NCBI RefSeq assembly: GCF_011927785.1
Contig: NZ_JAATJK010000001.1
Span: forward strand, 2,604,001-2,668,000
Length of the DNA: 64,000 nt
From: Micromonospora profundi
GTDB taxonomy: Bacteria; Actinomycetota; Actinomycetes; Mycobacteriales; Micromonosporaceae
Reading direction: 5' to 3'
In this document: positions 32,980 to 41,463 of the stretch, one piece after another
Layout of the letters: each line of letters begins with the position of its first letter
How positions within the stretch are numbered: position 1 is the first letter of the stretch
The notes under the pieces: generated by a model
Database searches by the model: none
Seen by the model: the letters and a program-made list of their open reading frames with translations, nothing else
Told to the model about the DNA's origin: nothing
Made by a program: the position numbers and the translations under genes

Positions 32980-34163
32980 GCCACCGGCACCTCCGTCCGC
33001 TCCGCCCGCCGTCGACGCAGCGGCGACCACGTGCGCCGGCCCGGTAGCGCGCCGCCGTCGCGGCGGCGGGCCAGCGCCCACAGCGACGCCAGGCCGCCGG
33101 GAAGGAACGCGACAACCACCACGAACAGCAACCCCTGCAGGTACGTCCAGGTGCCGGGGAACCGCTCGGAGAGGGCGGTACGCGCCCAGGCCACAGCGAC
33201 CGCGCCGAGAACCGGGCCGAGCAGGGTGGCCCGGCCACCCACAGCGACCCCGATGACGAACTCGATCGACGGGACGATGCCGATCAGCGCCGGCGAGATG
33301 ATGCCGACCGCCGGCACGAACAGCGCCCCGGCCAACCCCGCCATGCCTGCGGCCACCACGTACGCGACGAGCTTGACCGACGCCGGGTCGTAGCCGAGGA
33401 AACGGACCCGTTCCTCGCCGTCGCGGACCGCCACCAGCAGCTCGCCGTAGCGGCTGTGGATGAGTTGACGGGCCAGCGCGAGCAGCGCCAGCAGGACACC
33501 GGCGATGATGAAGTAGACCATCCGCTGGTTGACCGGATCGTCAAGGTCGTAGCCGAAGAAGCCCTCGATGTCGGTGAGCCCGTTGGTGCCGCCTGTGGTG
33601 CCCTGCTGGCCGATCAGCAGGATCACCATGGCGGCGGCGAGGGCCTGGCTGAGGATGGCGAAGTACGCGCCCCGCACCCGTCGGCGGAACACCAGCGAGC
33701 CGAGCCCGAACGCGACAGCCATGGGCAGCAGCACCGTGGCCGGCAGCGCGAACCACGGGCTGGCGAAGGGCCGCCACCACACCGGCAGTTCGTCGAGCTG
33801 CCCGTACAGCTGCATGAAGTCGGGCATCCCACCGGGACCCGCGTCGGCGAGCTTGAGATGCATGGCCATCGCGTAGCCGCCGAGACCGAAGAAGACGCCC
33901 TGACCGAGGGTGAGCATCCCGCCCCGGCCCCAGGCGATCCCGATGCCGACCGCGACCATTGCCACACAGAGGTACTTGGCGAGCAGCGACAACCGGAAGT
34001 CCGACAGCACCAGCGGCGCCACGGCGAACAGCAGCGCCGCGCCGAACGCGAAGCCCGCCACCGCCCGTAGCCGCGACCGGCCGCCGGGCGGGTTCGGCGG
34101 TACGGCGCCGGCGGGTGCCGGTTGCACGGCGGTGTCCGGTCGGGCGGGTGTCACGGCGGTCAT
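32976..34163 (-). CDS. urtC: Urea ABC transporter permease UrtC
   Basis: A 395-aa LivM-type permease with about ten hydrophobic helices after a Pro/Ala-rich cytoplasmic N-terminus. Typical blocks are RGGMLTLGQGVFFGLGGYAM, GQQGTTGGTNGLTDIEGFFG and VVAAGMAGLAGALFVP. A basic tail ends the protein. The ATG at 34163 forms an ATGA overlap with the urtB stop. With UrtB it makes the membrane channel for urea. Confidence 0.94.
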   Translation of the reverse strand: MTAVTPARPDTAVQPAPAGAVPPNPPGGRSRLRAVAGFAFGAALLFAVAPLVLSDFRLSLLAKYLCVAMVAVGIGIAWGRGGMLTLGQGVFFGLGGYAMAMHLKLADAGPGGMPDFMQLYGQLDELPVWWRPFASPWFALPATVLLPMAVAFGLGSLVFRRRVRGAYFAILSQALAAAMVILLIGQQGTTGGTNGLTDIEGFFGYDLDDPVNQRMVYFIIAGVLLALLALARQLIHSRYGELLVAVRDGEERVRFLGYDPASVKLVAYVVAAGMAGLAGALFVPAVGIISPALIGIVPSIEFVIGVAVGGRATLLGPVLGAVAVAWARTALSERFPGTWTYLQGLLFVVVVAFLPGGLASLWALARRRDGGALPGRRTWSPLRRRRAERTEVPVA

Positions 34164-35047
34164 GCGAGGCTCCTGGTCCGCAAAGTGAACAGGCCCTGTG
34201 GTCGCCACTGGAGGAACGCGACGATCGCCACGAACACGATCACCTTGGCGACGCTGAGGGTGGTCAGGTACTCCCCCGTGGCCTGGAGCACGCCGAGGGC
34301 GAAGGCGACGATCACGGTGCCCTTGAGCTGACCGATCCCGCCGACCACGACGACCAGGAAGGCGTCGATGATCAGGTTGGTGCCCATCGTCGGGCCGATC
34401 GGGCCGAGCAGGGTGAGCGCCACACCGGCGAGCCCGGCCAGGCCGGAGCCGATGAAGAAGGTCGTCCGGTCGACCCGGGCGGTGGGGATGCCCGAGACGG
34501 CGGCGAGGTCGCGGTTCTGCACGACGGCGCGGATCCGACGGCCGAGCGGGGTGAGCCGCAGCGCCAGTGTGAGCGCAGCGACGGCGGCCAGGGCCAGGGC
34601 GAGGATGAAAAGGCGGTTGTTGGCGACGGTCAGGCCGCCGGGCAGCGCCACGTTGCCGGTGAGCAGCTCCGGCGCGCGGGTCTGCACGTTCGGGCTGCCG
34701 AAGACGTCACGGGCCAACTGTTGCAGCATCAGCGACACGCCCCAGGTGACCAGCAGGGTGTCCAGCGGACGGGCGTAAAGCCTGCGGATCAGCAGAATCT
34801 CCAGCAGCACACCCATGGCGCCGGCCACCACGAACGCCACCGGCAACGCGATGAGCAGCGACATCCCGGCGCCGGTGATGCTCTGTTGCAGCACGTACGT
34901 GGTGTAGGCGCCGGCCATGATGAACTCGCCGTGCGCCATGTTGATCACGTTCATCTGCCCGAACGTCAGCGCCAGACCGAGCGCGATGAGCAGCAGCACC
35001 GCGCCGATGCTGATGCCTGTGAAGAGTTGACCGAAGAGGACTGTCAC
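34160..35047 (-). CDS. urtB: Urea ABC transporter permease UrtB
   Basis: A 295-aa LivH-type permease with about eight helices. The N-terminal part reads LTFGQMNVINMAHGEFIMAG, which is characteristic of the family, and VTWGVSLMLQQLARDVFG is the UrtB-type middle block. The GTG at 35047 is chosen because GGAG lies 8 nt upstream; codons further upstream contain no start fitting the family. It follows the urtA stop by 75 bp and overlaps urtC by 4 bp. Confidence 0.94.
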   Translation of the reverse strand: MTVLFGQLFTGISIGAVLLLIALGLALTFGQMNVINMAHGEFIMAGAYTTYVLQQSITGAGMSLLIALPVAFVVAGAMGVLLEILLIRRLYARPLDTLLVTWGVSLMLQQLARDVFGSPNVQTRAPELLTGNVALPGGLTVANNRLFILALALAAVAALTLALRLTPLGRRIRAVVQNRDLAAVSGIPTARVDRTTFFIGSGLAGLAGVALTLLGPIGPTMGTNLIIDAFLVVVVGGIGQLKGTVIVAFALGVLQATGEYLTTLSVAKVIVFVAIVAFLQWRPQGLFTLRTRSLA

Positions 35048-35122
35048 GGTGCGTACTCCGAACTGCTTGTCGGGTGGCCTGGGCGGGCCGCGCGGCAACA
35101 CGGCCCGCCCGGGCCGGCATCG

Positions 35123-36367
35123 TCAGCTCAGGCCGCTCGCCCACGGGTAGCTCTTGAGGTACGGGTCCGGCTCGATCGGCTTGCCGGAGTTCCACACCTC
35201 GGTGATCAGACCGTCGGCACCGACCTTGCCGATCCGGGCGGTCTTCGCGATGTGCTGCGTCTCCCCGTCGACGGTGACCAGACCTTCGGGCGCGTCGAAG
35301 GTGATCCCGTCGGATGCAGCACGAACCTTCTCCACGTCGAACGCGCCGGCCTTCTCGACCATCGCCTTCCACAGGTACACCCCGACGTACGCGGCCTCCA
35401 TCGGGTCGCTTGTCGGCTTGTCCGCGCCGTACTTCGCCTTGTACGCGGCCACAAACTTCGCGTTCGCCGCGCCGGGCGTGGTCTGGTAGTAGTTCCAGGC
35501 GGTCAACTGGCCTTCGAGATACTGCGTGCCGATGCCCTTGACCTCCTCCTCGGCGATCGACACCGACACCACCGGCATCGCGGCTGCGGTCAGGCCTGCC
35601 GACTTGTACTCCTTGAAGAAGGCCACATTGCTGTCGCCGTTCAGGGTGTTGAAAACGGCGGCGGCACCGGAGGACTTGACCTTGTTGACGATCGTGCCGA
35701 ACTCGGTCGAACCCAGCGGGGCGTAATCCTCGCCCAGCACGTTCATCCCGTTCGCCGTCGCGTACGCCTTGATGATTTTGTTTGCCGTACGCGGAAAGAC
35801 GTAGTCGCTGCCGACCAGGTAGACCGATTTGACGCCCTGCGCCTTGAGGTAGTCGAGGCCGGGAACGATCTGCTGGTTCGTCGTCGCACCGGTGTAGAAG
35901 ATGTACGGCGACTGCTCCAGTCCCTCGTACTGCACCGGATAGAACAGCAGCGCCTTGTTCTTCTCGAACACCGGTTTGACCGCCTTGCGGCTGGCCGACG
36001 TCCAGCAGCCGAAGACGGCGGCGACGCGATCCTCGGAGATGAGTTTCTCGGCCTTTTCAGCGAAGGTGGGCCAGTCCGATCCGCCGTCCTCGCCGACCGG
36101 CTGGATCTTCTTGCCGAGGACGCCGCCGGCGGCGTTGATCTCCTCGACGGCGAGCATGATGGAGTCGCGGACGGTGACCTCGCTGATCGCCATGGTCCCG
36201 GACAGCGAGTTGAGCAGGCCCACCTTGACGGTGTCGCCGGAGATGTCAGCGCTGACGCCGGCCGCGCCGCCCTCGTCGCTGGTCTTGCTGCCGCACGCGG
36301 TCATCGCGGCCGCGGCGACCAGGGTCATGGCACCCGCCAGGATGCGGCGGCCCCGGAATAGTGACAT
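35123..36367 (-). CDS. urtA: Urea ABC transporter substrate-binding lipoprotein UrtA
   Basis: A 414-aa exported lipoprotein (signal ending AAAMTAC). The mature part is a type I periplasmic-binding-protein fold of the amide/urea type: [53 protein letters not shown] and LYGVQYEG-like [19 protein letters not shown]. It captures urea outside the membrane for UrtBC. The ATG at 36367 has GGGGAG 5 nt before it. A 505-bp upstream region holds two GAAAC-type half-sites 22 bp apart (36575-36601) that may be a nitrogen-control site. Confidence 0.95.
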   Translation of the reverse strand: MSLFRGRRILAGAMTLVAAAAMTACGSKTSDEGGAAGVSADISGDTVKVGLLNSLSGTMAISEVTVRDSIMLAVEEINAAGGVLGKKIQPVGEDGGSDWPTFAEKAEKLISEDRVAAVFGCWTSASRKAVKPVFEKNKALLFYPVQYEGLEQSPYIFYTGATTNQQIVPGLDYLKAQGVKSVYLVGSDYVFPRTANKIIKAYATANGMNVLGEDYAPLGSTEFGTIVNKVKSSGAAAVFNTLNGDSNVAFFKEYKSAGLTAAAMPVVSVSIAEEEVKGIGTQYLEGQLTAWNYYQTTPGAANAKFVAAYKAKYGADKPTSDPMEAAYVGVYLWKAMVEKAGAFDVEKVRAASDGITFDAPEGLVTVDGETQHIAKTARIGKVGADGLITEVWNSGKPIEPDPYLKSYPWASGLS

Positions 36368-36872
36368 CAATTCTCCCCTGCGGTGCACGTGAAGTGGCGA
36401 ATGGACGTTCGGCGCCATCGACCGGGCGGTCGTGGCTGCGTCGATGTCGTGCCTGACGGTGCGGTGCGGTCCGTGGAGCTGAGGCGGGCGATGTCTGGTG
36501 CGGCGGGTGGACGTCGACCGGGCATCGGCTCGGATATGGGCACCGAAAGCGTCGACCGGCATCATTGCGTCAAGGTTTCCCAGTCCTTAATTGACTGTTT
36601 CCGCGCCACCGCTCGACGGATACGCGAAAACGGACCGCCACCGCGCTGAATAGCGATGTCGGCCCGTCAAAGGAATCTGCGGATCAGTGCGACCACAATG
36701 GTCGGCGGGCGATTCCGCCGGCGGTGGGCGCACATTTGTGGGGTCCGGCCCGCAAGCCAGATCCTTCACACAGGAAGCATCTTAGGGCCGTGCCGGGTGC
36801 CGCTGTCAAGCACCGGCGCCGCGCTGGTGCGATCGTCAGGCGCCGATCGTCGCCGACCGGGTGCTGCACCGG
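36368..36872. other. 505-bp region upstream of the urea transporter operon, no gene
   Basis: No reading frame here has family motifs or a ribosome site. The part at 36540-36800 is more A/T-rich than the flanks and presumably contains the urtA promoter and leader. The only patterned signal found is the GTTTC pair listed separately. The region also carries the end of transcription of the AmiC-like gene; no strong hairpin was seen. Confidence 0.5.
36575..36601 (-). promoter_or_regulatory. Possible GlnR-type site upstream of urtA
   Basis: On the minus strand GAAAC occurs twice with a 22-bp offset (plus-strand GTTTC at 36575-36579 and 36597-36601). The pentamer midway, six bases from the first, is CTTAA, which keeps only the T and A of the GTnAC half-site. 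Actinobacterial GlnR boxes have this 11/22-bp rhythm. The site is about 210-235 bp upstream of the urtA ATG. Confidence 0.35.
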
Positions 36873-37955
36873 TCAGAGCTGGGCGAGCACCGTGAAGTCG
36901 AGCCCGTCTGCCTCGGCCAGGTAGATCCGCTGCCGCACGTGCCGTTGCCGCAGCCGCAGCCGCCCACGCGGCCCGTGGTACGCCACGTCGTCGGCCGCCG
37001 TCTCTATCGCCCGCACGTCGAGGGTCCGTGCCTGTCCGATGAGGGCGGCCAGCAGCATCACACCCTCGTAACAGGACTCTCCCAGGCTGCCCAGCGGCGG
37101 CGCCTCCACCCCGAACCGACGGGCGAACTCCCCGTGGAAGTCGAGGTTCTCCTGGGTCACCAGGCCGGCGAAGAAGCCCGCCGTGCTGTATAGCCGCCGA
37201 GTCGCACCGGCACCGCTGGCCAGCAGCATGTTCTCGTCCATGAGGGTGCTCAGGCGCAGGCAGCGCTGGTCCAGACCGGACCGGGCGAACGCCCTGTTGA
37301 AACGAACCGCGTCGGCGCCGACGAGAAGCATCAGCACCGCGTCGGCGTCGCTGTGCTCGATGCGGCGCAGCACCTCGTCGAAGTCGTGCGTCTCCAGCGG
37401 CAGGAAACCCAGTCCCACCACCTGACCACCACCTCGCAGCGCGTACCGCTGGGCCGCCCGCGCGGTACGCCGGGGCCACACGTAGTCGTTGCCCACCACG
37501 AACCAGCGGCGTACGCCCTGCTCCCCTGCGAGCAACCGCATGGCCGGCCACAGTTGGGCGTCCGGCGTCTCACTGGTGAGGAAGACCCCTTCGGTACGCT
37601 CACCGCCCTCGTACAGGGCTGTGTAGACGTACGGCACCCGGTGCGCGACCCTGGGCGCCAGCGCCTGGCGCACCGACGAGATGTGCCATCCGGTCACGCC
37701 CTGCACGGCACCGACCGACACGAGCGCCTCGACCTCGGCGGCCACCTGGACGGGCGGGGCGCCGCCGTCGACCGGAACGAGCCGCACCTCCCGGCCCAGC
37801 ACCCCGCCACACCTGTTGATCTCCTCGACCGCCAGTTGGGCGCAGAGTTCACAGGTCGGGCCGAACATTCCCGCCGGCCCACGCATCGGGTACACCAGCG
37901 CGATGCTGACCACGGCCGAATCGACGGTGAGCCACGGCGCTGCCGGCGCGGACAT
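36873..37955 (-). CDS. Cytoplasmic AmiC/UrtA-like amide-binding sensor
   Basis: A 360-aa protein of the type I periplasmic-binding fold, close in pattern to UrtA and AmiC: IALVYPMRGPAGMFGPTCE, LAVEEINRCGGVLGREV, RVPYVYTALYEGGER and RRWFVVGNDYVWPRRTAR. Unlike UrtA it has no signal peptide or lipobox, so it should stay in the cytoplasm as an amide/urea sensor, as AmiC does. No AmiR-type antiterminator is next to it; a MarR regulator gene is divergent 96 bp away and may be its partner. The ATG at 37955 is used; a GTG at 37961 is possible. Confidence 0.82.
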   Translation of the reverse strand: MSAPAAPWLTVDSAVVSIALVYPMRGPAGMFGPTCELCAQLAVEEINRCGGVLGREVRLVPVDGGAPPVQVAAEVEALVSVGAVQGVTGWHISSVRQALAPRVAHRVPYVYTALYEGGERTEGVFLTSETPDAQLWPAMRLLAGEQGVRRWFVVGNDYVWPRRTARAAQRYALRGGGQVVGLGFLPLETHDFDEVLRRIEHSDADAVLMLLVGADAVRFNRAFARSGLDQRCLRLSTLMDENMLLASGAGATRRLYSTAGFFAGLVTQENLDFHGEFARRFGVEAPPLGSLGESCYEGVMLLAALIGQARTLDVRAIETAADDVAYHGPRGRLRLRQRHVRQRIYLAEADGLDFTVLAQL

Positions 37956-38051
37956 GAGCACATGATTGCCCGGCCCTGGTCGGAAGACCAGACCTCACCA
38001 CTGACCGGGACGACTCGGTAGCATGGCAGGGCCACCGGACCAGGGAGATCC

Positions 38052-38555
38052 ATGTCAGACGTGCCCGGGGCGCCAGCCGACCTGCTGCGCTCGCTCACTC
38101 GCGCCGAACGGCTGCTCTCCCGCCGGTTGGGCGCCGTCCTGGCCGAAGACGGGCTGACCATCGAGGCGTGGCGGGTGCTCTGCCTGCTCGCCGACGGTCA
38201 GGGCCACCCGATGAGCGAGGTGTCCGCCGAGGCGTTCCTGCCGCCCGGCACCCTCACCAAGCTTGTCGATCAACTCGTCGACCGTAACCTCGTCTTCCGC
38301 CGCGTAGACGTGCTGGACCGCCGGCGGATCCGCGCGTACCTGACGGCCCGGGGCCGCCGCGAGCACGAGCGCATCGACCAGCAGATCCGGGCCAACCTCG
38401 CCGAGGTGGGCCTCCGGGACGCCACCGACCTGGCCGACCTGACCGACCAGCTCGCCACCCTGGTCGACCGTCTCGACCCGGCCTCCCGCCACGACCACAA
38501 CCACAACCGCGACCACAACCACGACCGCGCGACCGCAGCGGGCCTGCACCGCTGA
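38052..38555 (+). CDS. MarR-family regulator with His/Asn-rich tail
   Basis: A 167-aa winged-helix regulator. The core (about residues 8-140) has LTRAERLLSRRLGAVLAE, EAWRVLCLLADGQGHPM and the wing LVFRRVDVLDRRRIRAYL. The last 25 residues are unlike MarR proteins and read HDHNHNRDHNHDRATA, with five His residues in a short span, a likely nickel- or zinc-binding tail. It is divergent from the AmiC-like sensor and lies between the urea transporter and urease genes, so control of urea/nickel use is a reasonable guess. The ATG at 38052 follows AGGGAGATCC. Confidence 0.85.
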   Translation: MSDVPGAPADLLRSLTRAERLLSRRLGAVLAEDGLTIEAWRVLCLLADGQGHPMSEVSAEAFLPPGTLTKLVDQLVDRNLVFRRVDVLDRRRIRAYLTARGRREHERIDQQIRANLAEVGLRDATDLADLTDQLATLVDRLDPASRHDHNHNRDHNHDRATAAGLHR

Positions 38556-39252
38556 CCTCCGCCTCCGCCCGGATGCCTGTACCCACACCGGCGGATACCC
38601 GCGCTCACACGAACGCCGGACGCCTGCCCCACATCAGAGCCCGGTGTCTGCGCCACATCAGAGCCCGCCACCGCCTGCCCCTCGCGCTTCCCAGGCCATC
38701 GCGGGCACCCCAGGCAGCCGCGAGGGTGCTGCGCCGATCCCGCCACAACGAACGCGCCGGTCGATGCCGAAACCTGGGTCCCGGTCGATGCCGAGAACCT
38801 GGGTCCCAGCAGCGATGCGGGCGCGGGTCCGAGCCATGGGTGGGGGCCGCCCTGGAGCAGCCCTCGGCGGGGCGGTTCTAGAGCGTGATACCTGTGAGTC
38901 ATCTTGATGACTCACAGGTATCACGCTTCGGACCAACCTGCCCGAGCAGAGACGACTGCACCCCTTGGTCGCGGCCGTCAGTGGTTCCCTGGTCGTTGCC
39001 GTCAGTGCCGCGGGCGCGCCGGCGTCGTGCCACGCTCAATGCCTGCCGGCACGCGGTCACAGCCGGCGGCCCTCGACGGGCACCGCGACAGGACCGCTGC
39101 CGACGGGACCGACGGCGACAAAGCCGCTGCCGACAGGTCCGCCGCGGGCCGCGCACGCCGACGCCGAGGCGCAACGAGGTGGACGCCGCCCTCCGGGAGG
39201 CCCGTGCCGCCCAGCCGCCATGCCGTCTCTGCCGCCGCCGTGGCACCAGCCC
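38556..39252. other. About 700 bp without a supported gene, containing short repeats
   Basis: No frame has recognisable motifs. Repetition is visible. A 15-bp word occurs at 38629-38643 and 38653-38667 (24-bp offset). A 24/25-bp unit is tandem at 38759-38782 and 38783-38807. A 17-bp near-repeat lies at 39094-39110 and 39124-39140. A long hairpin is at 38883-38926. On the minus strand the repeats would code SASTGTQV-like octapeptides, but without a start or a clean end. Confidence 0.5.
38883..38926. repeat. Perfect 21-bp hairpin, GATGACTC-type palindromic element
   Basis: Arms 38883-38903 and 38906-38926 are exact complements with a 2-nt TT loop. The inner arm GATGACTCACAGGTAT resembles that of the element at 7301-7336 (GATGACTCTGAGGCAT); the three differing positions are changed on both sides, so pairing is kept. 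It sits between a MarR gene and the end of the urease operon. Confidence 0.88.
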
Positions 39253-40008
39253 TCAGCAAGCCCACCCGGCCGCGTGCGCGCGAGCCTCAACGGTCAGGTG
39301 GGCGCGCAGGGTGTGTGCGTCCGGGGCGGTCGCGGTCCACAGTGTTGCCGGCCCGTCTGCGAGGGGCAGTCGCACGACGGCTCCGTCGGCAAGCACCTGG
39401 GGTGGTTCGGCGGGTCGCGACGGGTCGACCACCAGCAGCGAGCCGGTGGCCTGCGCTCCGCCGAGCACTGCCGGGCCGGCCCAGCCGGGCGCGTGCGGCC
39501 CGACGGCCAGCGACTGCCGCAGCAGCGGCCGGCCGTCGTGGTCGACGTGGGTATGGACGACGGCGCTGCCGGGCGCCTCACCGAAACGGCCACAGATCAA
39601 CTCGTCGCGCCAGCGCAGGCTTGCCCCTGCGGCCAGGTCGATGTGGGCTTCGGCGAGGTGCGCGCAACCGGCCGCCGCGACCAGTTGCTCCGGCAACCAG
39701 TGCAGCGTGGCGCCGGCGTGCACCGCCGCCCGCACGACCATCCAGGACACGGCACCGGGACGGCCGGGCAGGGCGACCGACGCGGCGACCGAGTGCACCC
39801 GTACCGCCGCCTCGGCCCCCACCTCGATGTCCAACCGGAGGTCGTCGCCGGCCAGCGGGCCGGCGGCGCCTCCCACGACGTACACCGTGGGGGTGCCGTT
39901 TCGGGCCGGGGTCTGACGCAGCAGCAGCGGCGTCTCGCCGTGCACCTCGACAAGGGTCGTGCCACCCCGCCCGTCGGCCCGGGCCACCAGCCGGGCGGAC
40001 GCCCGCAT
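39253..40008 (-). CDS. ureD: Urease accessory protein UreD
   Basis: A 251-aa UreD-type scaffold protein. It has TPLLLRQTPARNGTPTVYVV near the start, the LHWLPEQLVAAAGCAHL region where urease D proteins carry a conserved W-x-PE block, and the SLRWRDELICGRFGE block. It binds apo-urease and, with UreF and UreG, passes nickel into the active site in the cytoplasm. It is the last gene of ureABCFGD; its ATG shares one base with the ureG stop (TGATG). The sequence is divergent, as is usual for UreD. Confidence 0.88.
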   Translation of the reverse strand: MRASARLVARADGRGGTTLVEVHGETPLLLRQTPARNGTPTVYVVGGAAGPLAGDDLRLDIEVGAEAAVRVHSVAASVALPGRPGAVSWMVVRAAVHAGATLHWLPEQLVAAAGCAHLAEAHIDLAAGASLRWRDELICGRFGEAPGSAVVHTHVDHDGRPLLRQSLAVGPHAPGWAGPAVLGGAQATGSLLVVDPSRPAEPPQVLADGAVVRLPLADGPATLWTATAPDAHTLRAHLTVEARAHAAGWAC

Positions 40009-40796
40009 CAGGTCGTGCCGGGCGACACGGCGAGTGGGTACAGAGCCGCGTGGTGGGCCAGTTCGTGCCGGATCCAGTCGGCGACCCGGCCCGCCGTTGG
40101 ATCGGCCACGATGGACAGGAACAGGGTTGGCAGGTCACCGCGTCGGGCGCGGGCGTCCCGGTCCATCACCCCCAGGTCGGCACCCACCATTTGCGCAAGG
40201 TCGGTCTTGTTGATCACCAGGAGGTCGGCGGCGGTGACCCCCGGTCCGCCCTTGCGCGGCACCTTGTCCCCGCCGGCCACGTCGACCACGAAGATCTGCC
40301 GGTCGACAAGGCCCCGGCTGAAGGTGGCGGTGAGGTTGTCGCCACCGCTCTCCACAAGCACGAGGTCCAGCGGGCCGACGGTCTCGGCCAGTTCGTCCAC
40401 GGCGTCGAGGTTGGCGCCGATGTCGTCGCGGATGGCCGTGTGGGGGCAGCAACCGGTCTCCACGGCGCGGATGCGCTCCGGATCGAGCACGCCGGCCCGC
40501 TTGAGAAAGTCGGCGTCCTCGGTCGTGTAGATGTCGTTTGTCACCACGCCGAGTCGCAACTCTCCGGCGAAGGCTCGGCAGAGCGCCGCCACCAGGGCGG
40601 TCTTGCCGGAGCCGACCGGCCCACCGATGCCGACGCGCAGCGCCCGGCCGGCCCGCGCCAGCGGCGGGTGCGGGTCCACCCCCGGTTCCGGGTGGGTATG
40701 CGGAACGGACTCGTCGTGCGGCACAGCGGTCGGCTCGGCGGCGGACGCGGGTACAGCGGTGTCAGGACGCAAAGAGACGCACCTCCCAGGTGGCAT
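40008..40796 (-). CDS. ureG: Urease accessory GTPase UreG
   Basis: A SIMIBI-class GTPase (262 aa with this start) that powers nickel insertion into urease. The P-loop is [14 protein letters not shown]; the metal-binding Cys-Pro-His motif is [28 protein letters not shown] and the guanine motif VINKTDLA are present. About 50 residues before the P-loop are Pro/His-rich ([15 protein letters not shown]), resembling His-rich N-termini that store nickel. The ATG at 40796 overlaps ureF by 35 bp; a TTG at 40772 with GGAGG 7 nt upstream is a strong alternative, giving an 11-bp overlap. Confidence 0.93.
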   Translation of the reverse strand: MPPGRCVSLRPDTAVPASAAEPTAVPHDESVPHTHPEPGVDPHPPLARAGRALRVGIGGPVGSGKTALVAALCRAFAGELRLGVVTNDIYTTEDADFLKRAGVLDPERIRAVETGCCPHTAIRDDIGANLDAVDELAETVGPLDLVLVESGGDNLTATFSRGLVDRQIFVVDVAGGDKVPRKGGPGVTAADLLVINKTDLAQMVGADLGVMDRDARARRGDLPTLFLSIVADPTAGRVADWIRHELAHHAALYPLAVSPGTT

Positions 40797-41463
40797 GGAC
40801 TTCGGCTGAGATGTCGGCGAGTGGAGCGGCCGCGGCCGGCAGCCGCTCCGGTGGGTCGTCGGCGACCCGCGCCGCGTCGGCGGCGATGCCGTCGCAGGCG
40901 TCGGCGAGGCCGACCAGCAGGGCCTGGACCTGGTACGGGTCGAGGCCGAGCAGGCGTACGCCAGCGCTCGCCGCACCGGTCACCGTGCCGTACGCGGCGA
41001 CGGTCGCGGTTTCGGTGCGGCTGAGGCCGGCGGCGGCGCAGAGCAGCCCCAGGACGAGCGGCTGGTGCGCTCCGCCGGGGGTGGTGGGCAGGTCGGCGAA
41101 CGCGGCGTCCGGCCAGATCGCCCGCCCGGCGCGCAGCAGCGCCCGGCCCTGCCGGCGGGACACGGCGCGCAGCGCCGGGGAGGCGGTCCGCGCGTCCAGC
41201 TCGGCGTCGAGCCGCGCCAGGGCGGCCCCGGCGTGCTCATTCGCCCCGGTGCCGTCTGGCGCTGCCGCCCGGTGCGCCGCCGCCGCGAACGCCGCACCGA
41301 CCAGTCCGGCGGTGGCCAGCCGGCCGATCAGGAACGCCTCCAACGAGGCCAGGTCGTCGACCCGGCCCGCCGCGACGGCCGCCTCCAGGCCGCCGGAGTG
41401 CGCGTGCGCGCCGGCCGGAAAGCGCCCGTCGGCAAGCAGCAGGAGCAGGCTGGACGTCGCCAT
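40762..41463 (-). CDS. ureF: Urease accessory protein UreF
   Basis: A 233-aa all-helical protein that acts as the GTPase-activating/fidelity factor in urease maturation, bridging UreD and UreG. The start [20 protein letters not shown] matches the family's DS.FP.G...HS.GLE region (continuing [12 protein letters not shown]), and [17 protein letters not shown] is the conserved late helix. The ATG at 41463 shares one base with the ureC stop (TGATG). Confidence 0.9.
   Translation of the reverse strand: MATSSLLLLLADGRFPAGAHAHSGGLEAAVAAGRVDDLASLEAFLIGRLATAGLVGAAFAAAAHRAAAPDGTGANEHAGAALARLDAELDARTASPALRAVSRRQGRALLRAGRAIWPDAAFADLPTTPGGAHQPLVLGLLCAAAGLSRTETATVAAYGTVTGAASAGVRLLGLDPYQVQALLVGLADACDGIAADAARVADDPPERLPAAAAPLADISAEVHATWEVRLFAS

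Noticed and set aside
38573..39916. Long plus-strand frames through the repeat region into ureD.
   Set aside because: They cross the palindromic element, are antisense to ureD and are low-complexity Arg/Ala/Pro sequence.
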